Source: Bifidobacterium longum subsp. infantis ATCC 15697 = JCM 1222 = DSM 20088 (GTDB lineage Bacteria; Actinomycetota; Actinomycetes; Actinomycetales; Bifidobacteriaceae). Taken from it: a stretch of DNA of 64,000 nucleotides. The translations under genes and the position numbers were made by a program. Positions 18,069-25,713 of the stretch are shown here, piece by piece. A model generated the notes under the pieces. The model was not told the DNA's origin. It did no database searches and saw only the letters and a program-made list of their open reading frames with translations. Each line of letters begins with the position of its first letter. The stretch's first letter is position 1. The DNA lies in assembly GCF_000269965.1 (NCBI RefSeq), contig NC_017219.1:2170001-2234000 (forward strand). The letters are read 5' to 3'.

Positions 18069-18707
18069 CTAGTTATGGAGTCCGTCCCCAGCTCCCTCAT
18101 CAGAGGGAGCTCCGTCAAGGTACTGCTCGGCGAGGGAGGGTTTGCTGGTGCGCTCCACAATATCGCCGTAGCCGTTGGCGCGCATCCAGTCGTCATTGAA
18201 GATCTTCTCCAGATAGCTGCGGCCGGAATCAGGGGCGAGCACCACCACGATCTGGTTCTCGTCCAAATCATTGGCGAGCGCGTACTTGATGGCGCTGGCC
18301 ACGGCCATGCCGGACGAGCCGCCGACCAGCAGCGCCTCCTCGCCGGCCAGACGGCGGGTCATTTCAAAGGCTTCGGCGTCGGATACGCGCACGATGTCGT
18401 CGGTGATATTCCGGTTGAAGGCCTTGGGGTAGAAGTCCTCCCCCACGCCCTCGATGTCGTACTGGTGGACTTCATCGCGTGAGGAAGCGGAGTAGATGGA
18501 GCCTTCCGGGTCGGAGCCGATGACTTTGACCGCGCCGTTGGAGGCTTCCTTGAGGTACTTGCCGGTGCCGGAGATGGTGCCGCCGGGGTTGAAGTATTCG
18601 ACTTTGACGGCGATGGTGGATTTGACGCCGGCCACCTGCGGGATGTGGTTGAGTTTGACGAGTGGGGTGTTGCCGATGAGTTCTGCGAGGCTGTTGTGGA
18701 TGGTCAT
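18069..18707 (-). pseudogene. cbs: Internally deleted cystathionine beta-synthase/cysteine synthase family gene
   Basis: The frame starts at ATG 18707 behind GAAGGAC and encodes 212 residues. It opens normally (SLAELIGNTPLVKLNHIP, AVKVEYFNPGG) but passes straight into TISGTGKYLKEA, a segment normally some 130-150 residues further on. The missing part holds the PLP-binding lysine (SSKDR motif) and the SGNTG substrate loop, so the product cannot be active. The C-terminal part (GGSSGMAVASAIKYA, LAPDSGRSYLEKIF) is intact. The join is in frame and both native flanks encode a Gly-Gly, so short GC-rich microhomology is a likely cause. It sits directly upstream of the truncated metB. Confidence 0.85.
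18091..18110. repeat. Intergenic-type hairpin overlapping the 3' end of cbs
   Basis: GCTCCCTC ATCA GAGGGAGC is a perfect 8-bp stem (arms 18091-18098 and 18103-18110) of the dispersed GCTCCC family. It falls inside the last codons of the cbs remnant (GAPSDEGAG), so here the repeat has become coding. Confidence 0.6.
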
Positions 18708-19210
18708 GTGAAGTCCTTCGTTGCTGGGGTTGTGGCGTTTTGCTGCGTTGCGTTCGTGAACCGACGTTCCCAGACGAATGGACTGTGGCTTTGGTTTGAA
18801 ATCGAGTATTCCCACTCACTGTACGGTGAAGCCGAAAAGTGAGTCGGCTTTTCATGTCGGCCCACAGCTCGCGCGTTACACGGTTACGCTCGTGCCATCA
18901 ATTCCATGAAAATTCATGCGACAGATTTGCCGCAATTCGAATGCTCTATCTCAAGTTATGCGTCACTGACCGCTCGCCCAGGGGCGTCGGTTAGCGACAA
19001 CAACATGAGATAATCTGCATGTCCCACACCATAGCACAACCCGCGACAAGCGCGTGTCGCCGGCGTTCATATGGTGGCCAAGATTCTTTGACAACGATTC
19101 CGCCACGCCTTCAAGCAGAACGCTTCCATACCGCCAATCATGCTCTTGTAATGGCAGAATCGTCAATCCGAAGTGATGGCAAAACACAACAGTTCGGATC
19201 ATAGACAACG
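18708..19210. other. Gene-free stretch upstream of cbs remnant
   Basis: About 500 bases without a convincing gene. A short plus-strand frame (19019-19204) is open but has a weak start and no recognisable product. A 7-bp hairpin, AAGCCGA/TCGGCTT, lies near 18829-18850 in what would be the cbs leader. I saw no SAM-type riboswitch core. The stretch may be debris from deleted DNA. Confidence 0.45.
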
Positions 19211-19238
19211 ATGAGGGCCGGCACAAGCCGGCCCTCAT
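19211..19238 (-). terminator. Strong hairpin terminating the nucleoside locus
   Basis: A perfect 12-bp stem ATGAGGGCCGGC/GCCGGCCCTCAT with an ACAA loop lies 1 base beyond the guanine deaminase remnant stop. The flanks are T-poor on the minus strand, so termination there is inferred from stem strength and position. Confidence 0.7.
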
Positions 19239-19239
19239 T

Positions 19240-19542
19240 TCACTTCGCCACGACCTGACGGCCCTGCACCCACACTGCGCGGATGTTCTCGGGTACGGCA
19301 AGATTGAGGATCTTCTGGAAGATGTCGGCGGGTGGCTCCTGCTCACCGTCCGGGATGCGGCGATATACGCCATGCCGCCGAGCTTCGTCCCGCTCGACGG
19401 CATACCGTTCGGCATCCGGCTGGAGCACGGACGTGATGATGCCCCGGTCATCAATCAGGAACAGGGCGTTGTGGAAATACGCGACCTCGTCGCACGTGCG
19501 CGCGGTGAAGCCGGATCCTTCAATGGCCAGGGACAGCGTCAT
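19240..19542 (-). pseudogene. Internally deleted guanine deaminase
   Basis: A 100-residue frame starts at ATG 19542, 4 bases after the MFS gene stop, with a GGACTGATGCC lead. Residues 1-68 look like the start of an amidohydrolase of the guanine deaminase type (VAYFHNALFLIDDRGIITSV...RRIPDGEQ). The next residue jumps to ADIFQKILNLAVPENIRAVWVQGRQVVAK, which matches the C-terminal strand set that ends these enzymes. The catalytic middle, with the metal-binding HxH that should follow 'PGFVDLH', is gone: about 330-350 of roughly 440 residues. The join is in frame. The gene context (nucleoside hydrolase and transporters) supports the identification. Another amidohydrolase is possible. Confidence 0.65.
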
Positions 19543-19546
19543 GGCA

Positions 19547-20953
19547 TCAGTCCTGTGCGTAGATCTTCTTGCGGAACACGAGGAACACAATCAGACCGAG
19601 CGTCATGACGCCGGCGCCGATGAGCAGCAGGTTCGCGTATCCGGCCGCGGCACCGGTGGCGCCGGTGATGCTGGAACCGGCGAGCGCCTGCGAACCCATG
19701 AGTCCACCGATGATGGAGATGCCGATGGAGGCGGTCACGTTCATCAGCAGATCGTTCATGCCCACGCCACGGCCGGACTCCTCCTGCGGAATCGTGCTCA
19801 GCACGGTGGAGACCACGGGCGAATACATCAGACCCACGCCGCAGTAGAACACGCATGCGGCGATCGTCAACGCCAGGAAGCCGGCGTTGACGGCCAGGGC
19901 GGCGGACACGAAGCCGGCGATCATGAGGCATGCGGCGATGATCAGCGCAGCCTGCTTGCCGATCCTGCCGATGATCAGGCCGGAGCAGGTGCCCACGATG
20001 GCCGCGCACACGAACGCCCACACGACGTACGTGGACACCTGGGCGGTGGTCATGCCGTACACGGTGGTGCCGATGCCGTTGAACAGCGGGGAGATGCAGT
20101 AGTTGGTGAAGTAGAACACGAGGATCAGCGACATGGCCGCCAGCCAGCGCGTGTTCTTGAAGAAGGCGGGGGTCACGAACGGATCGGAGGCCTTGGCGAT
20201 GTACACGGCGAAGACCACGAACAGCGCGACGGCCACGATGAGCATCCACCATGCCATGTAGGAGAAGAACAGGGTGAGGAACGCGCTGGCCAGGCCGAAG
20301 ATGGTGAAGCCGATCCAATCGACCTTGTCGCCGCTGCCCTGACGTCCGGGCAGGCTCTTGAGCAGGGTGGGCAGGAAGAGGATGGTGACGGCGGGGATGA
20401 GGAACAGGTACTGCCAGGCGATGGAGCTGAGCGCGCCGGCAGCGAACACGCCGATGGAGGCGGACAGCTGGTAGCCGGCGGTGTACAGGCCGAAGAACAC
20501 GACCTTGAGCTCGTTCTTCAGATATTTGGTGGTGATGACCAGATACACGGAGCCGGCCACCTGTTCGCCTGCGGTCTGCAGCACGCGGGCGACGATGACG
20601 GTCCACAGGTTCGCGGGGAAGAAGAAGTTGGCCACGAACCCGAAAACGGAGCCGACGAACAGCATGATCAGGCCGACGATGACCAGTCGCTTCAGGGAGA
20701 CGAAGTCGCCGAGCGAACCGTAGATGAAGCACACGATGCCGAGCACGATGCTCGGGAAGGCGGTGATCAGCGAGGCCTGGGCCGGGGCGCCGACGTCTTC
20801 GCCCACCTGGGTGAACACGAGGTTGAAGCCCTGCAGGCACAGGGTGCCGAGGATGAAGGTGATGAGCAGCAGCACCAGGGCCTTGACGGCCGTTTGGGTG
20901 GTGACCTGCTCGTCGGCGGACTTGACGTCCGCGGTGTTGGTCGATGATGTCAT
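19547..20953 (-). CDS. MFS transporter, DHA2-like (about 14 membrane segments)
   Basis: The 468-residue integral membrane protein has about 14 hydrophobic segments and the arrangement of DHA2/TetA(K)-type major facilitators. The loop between segments 2 and 3 has FIYGSLGDFVSLKRLVIVG (motif A), and ARVLQTAGEQVAGSVYLVI and QLSASIGVFAAGALS correspond to motifs B and C. These families are mostly drug:proton antiporters, but placed between a nucleoside hydrolase and a guanine deaminase remnant it could move nucleobases. Substrate is not readable from sequence. It lies 70 bases after the nucleoside hydrolase on the same strand. Confidence 0.85.
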   Translation of the reverse strand: MTSSTNTADVKSADEQVTTQTAVKALVLLLITFILGTLCLQGFNLVFTQVGEDVGAPAQASLITAFPSIVLGIVCFIYGSLGDFVSLKRLVIVGLIMLFVGSVFGFVANFFFPANLWTVIVARVLQTAGEQVAGSVYLVITTKYLKNELKVVFFGLYTAGYQLSASIGVFAAGALSSIAWQYLFLIPAVTILFLPTLLKSLPGRQGSGDKVDWIGFTIFGLASAFLTLFFSYMAWWMLIVAVALFVVFAVYIAKASDPFVTPAFFKNTRWLAAMSLILVFYFTNYCISPLFNGIGTTVYGMTTAQVSTYVVWAFVCAAIVGTCSGLIIGRIGKQAALIIAACLMIAGFVSAALAVNAGFLALTIAACVFYCGVGLMYSPVVSTVLSTIPQEESGRGVGMNDLLMNVTASIGISIIGGLMGSQALAGSSITGATGAAAGYANLLLIGAGVMTLGLIVFLVFRKKIYAQD

Positions 20954-21024
20954 GGAATTCCTCTCTGTTCTCTGTTTGCTATGCTCTGTTTGCGGTGTTC
21001 GGCATGTTCCGTGCGCCGACGCCG

Positions 21025-21981
21025 TTACCCGGCGTGCTTGGCGAGCGCGGTGATGCGGGTCATGAACTCGTGCAGGAAACGCGGCACGTCGACGCCGACC
21101 GCGGCCTTCATGGTCTTGACCGGATCGTTGAGGCGCGTATTGTCGCCGATGGTGCGGCCGCGCGTGGGGCCGTCCACATCCACCTTGAGGTTCATGGGCA
21201 GGGTGTCGACCAGCGTGGGGTCCACGGCCACGCCGACCGCCAGGGGGTCGTGCAGGCCGCAGCCGCCCAGATGCGGGGAGGTCGTCTCGTATGCCTTGAT
21301 GTAGAAGTCGGTCATGTCCGCCAGGAACGCGCCGGCCTTGGTGCCCAGATCACGCCACTGCCGGGTCTCCCGGTAGGTGAGCAGGGTCTGGAGCGTCACG
21401 TCGAGGCCGATCATCGTGGCCGGGGCGCCCGAACGGAACAGGTAATCGGCGGCGTCGGGATCCTGGGAGATGTTCGCCTCCTCCCAGGCGTTCACGTTGC
21501 CGCAGACGGTCAGCGCACCGCCCATAAGCACGATGCGGCCGATCTCGTCCTTGATCTCCGGCGCCTTGCGCAATGCGGCGGCGATGTTGGTCATCGGGCC
21601 GGTGGGCACGTAGACGAGCTCCTTGCCGTACGTCTTGGCCGCGTCGATGATGAAGTCGACCGCCGGCTCGGATTGCGGTTCGCGGTTCGAATCGGGGATC
21701 GAGACGTCGCCTATGCCGTTGGCGCCGTGGATGAACTTGGAGATCTCCAGCACCTCGAACGAGTCGGTGGTGCTGGAGTGCGGCAGACCCTTGTACACCC
21801 CGACTTCCGGGTGGCCGAGCAGATCGGTGATGGCCAGCGCGTTGCGCACGCCCTGGTCGAGCAGCACATTGCCGTATGTGCCGGTGATGCCGATCAATTC
21901 CACTTCCGGACTGCCCAATGCGTATGCGATGGCGAGCGCGTCATCCACACCGGTGTCAAGGTCGAGAATGAGCTTTGTCAT
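21025..21981 (-). CDS. Inosine-uridine-preferring nucleoside hydrolase family protein
   Basis: The 318-residue protein should hydrolyse N-glycosidic bonds of ribonucleosides, giving ribose and a free base. The calcium-binding, catalytic DLDTGVDDALAIAYA is at the N-terminus, and PTGPMTNIAAALRKAP, IVLMGGALTVCGN and LGGCGLHDPLAVGVA follow in family order. ATG 21981 was chosen over a longer frame because AAGGGAAGGG precedes it and homology begins there. It follows the ABC transporter genes by 95 bases and precedes the MFS gene, so the set looks like one pathway: uptake, cleavage, base handling. Confidence 0.93.
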   Translation of the reverse strand: MTKLILDLDTGVDDALAIAYALGSPEVELIGITGTYGNVLLDQGVRNALAITDLLGHPEVGVYKGLPHSSTTDSFEVLEISKFIHGANGIGDVSIPDSNREPQSEPAVDFIIDAAKTYGKELVYVPTGPMTNIAAALRKAPEIKDEIGRIVLMGGALTVCGNVNAWEEANISQDPDAADYLFRSGAPATMIGLDVTLQTLLTYRETRQWRDLGTKAGAFLADMTDFYIKAYETTSPHLGGCGLHDPLAVGVAVDPTLVDTLPMNLKVDVDGPTRGRTIGDNTRLNDPVKTMKAAVGVDVPRFLHEFMTRITALAKHAG

Positions 21982-22076
21982 GAAACACCCTTCCCTTGGG
22001 GGGCGAGACCGAATGGCCGTCACTGATTCCCCCGCAAGCATCATCTATGATAGCCGCCATGCCGCGATGGTGCGCG

Positions 22077-22862
22077 TCAGAGCGAGGCGGCCTCGATAAG
22101 CCGTCTGGTGTAATCGGATTGCGGGTCGCCGAGCACCGCGGAGGTGACGCCCGTCTCCTCGACCCGCCCGTCATGGAGCACCACGATACGGTCGGCGATG
22201 TGCCGTACCACGCCGAGATCGTGGGAGACCATGATGATGGCGGTGTCCGGGCGGGCCGCACGGATGGCGGCGAAGGTGTCGAGTATCTGGATGCGGGCGG
22301 CCACGTCGATGGCGCTCATCGGCTCGTCGGCGAGTATCACTTTGGGTTCGTTGATGACGGCGCGGGCGATGGCCACACGCTGCGCCTGTCCGCCGGACAG
22401 GTCGATCGGGTATCGGTCCAGGAAGTCCGCCGGTTCGAGGCCGGCCATGGTCAGGGCCGAGGCCACCCGTTCGGCGATGGCCGCGGATCCAAGGTCACGC
22501 CGTTGCAGGGTCAGCGGTTCGGCCACCGATCTGGCGACCCGCCATCGTGGGTCGAGCGAGGAGAACGGGTTCTGGAACACCAGACCGGATTCGCGGCGCA
22601 GGGCCCGCCCTCCCGGCGACCTGCGGCCCGGGGCCACGGATTGGCCCTCGTAGTCCACGCTGCCGGCGTCGGCGGGTTCCAGGCCCAGCATGATGCGGGT
22701 CAACGTGGATTTTCCCGAACCGGAGCCGCCGATCACGGCGAGGCATTCGCCGGCGTGGACGTCGACGGAGATGTCGAAGAGGACTTGGTGGCGTGCGGCG
22801 CGCGGGCCGAAGGATTTGGTGATGGAGTGGGCGGAGAGGAGCGGCACACTGCTGTTACTCAT
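22077..22862 (-). CDS. Oligopeptide/dipeptide-type ABC transporter ATP-binding protein (OppF/DppF-like)
   Basis: The 261-residue ATPase has Walker A in VIGGSGSGKSTLTRIM, the signature [14 protein letters not shown] and Walker B VILADEPMSAID. Some 20 residues between the A-loop and signature (FQNPFSSLDPRWRVARSVAEPL) are diagnostic of the Opp/Dpp F subunit. It overlaps the upstream ATPase gene by 8 bases with AAGGAGG in front, indicating translational coupling. It lacks the C-terminal oligopeptide domain that many relatives carry. It is the last gene of the transporter part of the array. Confidence 0.92.
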   Translation of the reverse strand: MSNSSVPLLSAHSITKSFGPRAARHQVLFDISVDVHAGECLAVIGGSGSGKSTLTRIMLGLEPADAGSVDYEGQSVAPGRRSPGGRALRRESGLVFQNPFSSLDPRWRVARSVAEPLTLQRRDLGSAAIAERVASALTMAGLEPADFLDRYPIDLSGGQAQRVAIARAVINEPKVILADEPMSAIDVAARIQILDTFAAIRAARPDTAIIMVSHDLGVVRHIADRIVVLHDGRVEETGVTSAVLGDPQSDYTRRLIEAASL

Positions 22863-23697
22863 GCGAATCCTCCTTGGGAGTGTGGAGGGTGAGGGTTTGG
22901 GCGGCGGCGACTAGGCGCTGGGCCTGCGGCGTGTCGGGCGCGGCGAGCAGATCGGCGGTGGCCCCTGATTCGATGATGCGGCCGGCGTCCAACACGTAGC
23001 ATCGTTCGGTGGCCCGCGCGAGCACGGAGAAATCGTGGGTGATGAACAGCATGGATGCGCCGGCGTCGTCCACCAGCGAGGTCAGCAGGTCCACGATCTG
23101 GCGTTGCGTGATGGAGTCGAGCGCCGTGGTGGGTTCGTCGGCGATGATGAACCGCGGCGAGGTGATCAGCGCCGTGGCGATGCCTACGCGCTGCTGTTGG
23201 CCGCCGGAGAGTTCATGCGGGTATTTGCCGGCCACGTCACGGCCCAGTCCGACCTTGTCCAACATGAAGGCCACCCGGTCGGCGCGTTCGGCTTTGCTCA
23301 GATCGTAGTGCATGCGCAACGGCAGGGCGATCTGCTGCGCCGCGGTCATCACCGGATTGAGCGCATGGGCCGGATTCTGGAATACCGTGCCCACATACCG
23401 GCCTCGCAGGTCGGCGAGGACATGCTCGTCGGCGTATGTGCAACGCGCGTTCCCCGCCAGCCCGTCCGCGCCGCCGTCTTCGCCGGACAGCACGGAGGTG
23501 TCCCCCATCGTGATCTCGCCGGACGGCACGGCCTCATGCGGCAACAGGCCGAGCAGCGATTTGGCGATCATCGACTTGCCGGAGCCGGAGGCCCCTATCA
23601 GGCCCACCCGTTCGCCGTCCGCGATGGACAGGTCGACGCCCCCGATGATCGGCGTGCCGCCGATGACGATGCGCAGTCCACGGATCTCAACGCTCAT
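22855..23697 (-). CDS. Oligopeptide/dipeptide-type ABC transporter ATP-binding protein (OppD/DppD-like)
   Basis: The 280-residue ATPase shows Walker [20 protein letters not shown], the D-subunit segment [21 protein letters not shown], signature [15 protein letters not shown] and Walker [13 protein letters not shown]. An unusual stretch of about 25 residues ([18 protein letters not shown]) sits before the Q-loop. It overlaps the permease gene upstream by 11 bases and the next ATPase by 8. Together the two ATPases should power the permease pair encoded before them. Confidence 0.92.
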   Translation of the reverse strand: MSVEIRGLRIVIGGTPIIGGVDLSIADGERVGLIGASGSGKSMIAKSLLGLLPHEAVPSGEITMGDTSVLSGEDGGADGLAGNARCTYADEHVLADLRGRYVGTVFQNPAHALNPVMTAAQQIALPLRMHYDLSKAERADRVAFMLDKVGLGRDVAGKYPHELSGGQQQRVGIATALITSPRFIIADEPTTALDSITQRQIVDLLTSLVDDAGASMLFITHDFSVLARATERCYVLDAGRIIESGATADLLAAPDTPQAQRLVAAAQTLTLHTPKEDSHE

Positions 23698-24631
23698 CGT
23701 CCGCCTCCTTCGCCGCCGACGCGGCGTCTGCGCGCACGGCGCGGCCGACCCCGGCCGATCGCCGCAGCGCGGGGTTGGACACCGGGTCGGTGGCGTCGCG
23801 CAACGCGTCGCCGAACAGGTTCAGCGCGACCACCACCAGGGTGACGATCAGACCGGGCCACACCACCGTCAACGGAAACACGTTGATGAGTTTGACCGAG
23901 GTGGCCAGCGAATGGCCCCAGCTCGGCACCCCCGCGCCGACGCCCACGCCCAGATAGGTCAGGCCCGCCTCGGCCAGCACCGAGGTGCCCGCCGACATCG
24001 ACGATTGCACCATCAGCACCGGCGTGATGTTCGGCACGATGTGTCTGACCAGTACGCCGAACCCGCTGGCGCCGTTCGCCCGGGCCGACTGCACGTATCC
24101 CGAGCGGGCGGCGAGCAGGGCGGCCGGACGGGCGACGCGCGCCAGATGCAGCCCGTAGCCGATGGAGCACGCGCCGATCACCACGGCCGCGGATGCGCCG
24201 AACGGCACGGCGAGCAGCAGGGCGATGAGCACGGTGGGGATGGAGATCAGCGCGTCGACCACGGCGACCGACGCCGAGGCGAGCACCGCGGAACGGGCGA
24301 CCATAAGCCCGACCAGCAGCATGCCGATGCAGGCCGAGCAGATGACGGTCAGCAGGGCGATGGCAAGGTTCGTGCGTGAGCCGGCCATCAGCCAGCTCAG
24401 CACGTCCGCGCCGGTGCCGTCGGTGCCCAGCCAATGCGCGGACGACGGCTTGTCCCACACGTGGTAGCCGTCGGTGGCCAGCAACGACTGCGGGGTCCAG
24501 AACAACGACACCAGGGCGACGACCATCCACAACCCCAGCACGATCAGCGAGTAGCGGCCGGTGCCACGGGACCAGATGGTGCCCAGAACCACGCCCGAAC
24601 GACGCCATCGACCATTGCGATCAACCATCAT
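23687..24631 (-). CDS. ABC transporter permease (OppC/DppC-like)
   Basis: The 314-residue protein has an N-terminal membrane segment after a basic start, then the BPD_transp_1 core with about five more segments. WLGTDGTGADVLSWLMAGSR is the OppC-type DPxGRD-like N-terminal motif, and ARANGASGFGVLVRHIVPN is the EAA loop that contacts the ATPase. The C-terminal 30 residues are Ala/Asp/Arg-rich. The start ATG overlaps the stop of the preceding permease (ATGA) with AAAGGAGG just upstream. Confidence 0.92.
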   Translation of the reverse strand: MMVDRNGRWRRSGVVLGTIWSRGTGRYSLIVLGLWMVVALVSLFWTPQSLLATDGYHVWDKPSSAHWLGTDGTGADVLSWLMAGSRTNLAIALLTVICSACIGMLLVGLMVARSAVLASASVAVVDALISIPTVLIALLLAVPFGASAAVVIGACSIGYGLHLARVARPAALLAARSGYVQSARANGASGFGVLVRHIVPNITPVLMVQSSMSAGTSVLAEAGLTYLGVGVGAGVPSWGHSLATSVKLINVFPLTVVWPGLIVTLVVVALNLFGDALRDATDPVSNPALRRSAGVGRAVRADAASAAKEADDER

Positions 24632-25593
24632 TCCTCCTTTCCGGCGGCCAGACGCGGGTCAAGCAGCGCGTGCAGCAGATCCACCGCCAGGCCGATCAGC
24701 AGGAAGAACGCGGCGAGCAGGAACAGCTCGCTTTGCACGGCCACCAGATCGCGGTTGCCGACGTCGCCCACCAGCAGGGCGCCCAGACCGGGCAGGGCGA
24801 ACAGGTTCTCCACCACCATCACGCCGGTGATCATCGAGGCGAACGCCAGCCCCACCACCGAGACGAGTTGCGGAGCCGCCAACCGCAATCCCACGCGCAC
24901 CAACGCCTGGGTGCGGGTCATGCCGCAGGACATGGCCATATCGATCGGACCTCCCTCATCGGCGATGCCTTCCAGAATGGAGCGCGTGTAACGCATGATG
25001 CCCGCACCGGACACGAATCCGGTGGCAAGCGCCGGCAGGATCAGGGACGAGACCGCCCGCCCGGGAGCGCCCCACCCAGCGGCGGGGAACCCCTGCGAGG
25101 GCAGCAGACCGACAAGGCCCACGCCCCGTGCGAACAGAAGGATGAGCATCAGGCCGCTCCACAGGGCCGGTACGGCGCCGCCCACGATGGACAGCACGCG
25201 CAGGAAACCGCGCACGGCCGGCGACCGGGAGATCACGGCGGCGGCGCCCATGGACAAGCCGAGGGTGAGCGCGATGGCCAGACTCATCACGATCAGCGGG
25301 AACGTGATCGTCGCACGTTGGCCGACCTGGGAGGTCACCGCCCGCCCGGTCAGCGCCGACACGCCGAGGTCACCGTGCAGCAGCCCTCCGGCCCAGTCGA
25401 GATACTGCACGACATACGGCCGGTCAAGGCCGAATTCGGCGCGCAGGGCCGCCACACGCGCCGGCGATGCGTTCATGCCGGCCATCACGACCGCCACGTC
25501 GCCCGGCAGGATGCGCAGCATCGCGAACACCAGCACCGAAATGCCGAACAGCGCCGCCGCGAACAGCAGCAAGCGTTGCATCAAGAACCGCAT
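24628..25593 (-). CDS. ABC transporter permease (OppB/DppB-like)
   Basis: The 321-residue protein starts MRFLMQRLLLFAAALFGISV, the usual OppB N-terminal segment, followed by a large external loop (PYVVQYLDWAGGLLHGDLG, typical of the family) and a six-segment core. The EAA loop is around AMSCGMTRTQALVRVGLRL. AGGGAGG precedes ATG 25593. It lies 120 bases after the binding-protein gene and overlaps the second permease by 4 bases. Confidence 0.92.
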   Translation of the reverse strand: MRFLMQRLLLFAAALFGISVLVFAMLRILPGDVAVVMAGMNASPARVAALRAEFGLDRPYVVQYLDWAGGLLHGDLGVSALTGRAVTSQVGQRATITFPLIVMSLAIALTLGLSMGAAAVISRSPAVRGFLRVLSIVGGAVPALWSGLMLILLFARGVGLVGLLPSQGFPAAGWGAPGRAVSSLILPALATGFVSGAGIMRYTRSILEGIADEGGPIDMAMSCGMTRTQALVRVGLRLAAPQLVSVVGLAFASMITGVMVVENLFALPGLGALLVGDVGNRDLVAVQSELFLLAAFFLLIGLAVDLLHALLDPRLAAGKEE

Positions 25594-25713
25594 AACGCCT
25601 CCCTTATCGATTCCCTCGCCACCGCCCGTGGCGTCACCGGCCGGATGGGCCGTCCACGGTCGGGCGCGCCACGGAATCACTCCCGCGCCGCGCCCGACCG
25701 ATGGGTTCCGGGA

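Noticed and set aside
18708..18860. SAM or T-box riboswitch before cbs
   Set aside because: Only a small 7-bp hairpin is present; no kink-turn, T-box sequence or stem array was found.
19019..19204. Small plus-strand frame in the cbs upstream region
   Set aside because: Weak start context, no family resemblance and no conserved feature; more likely random or deletion debris.
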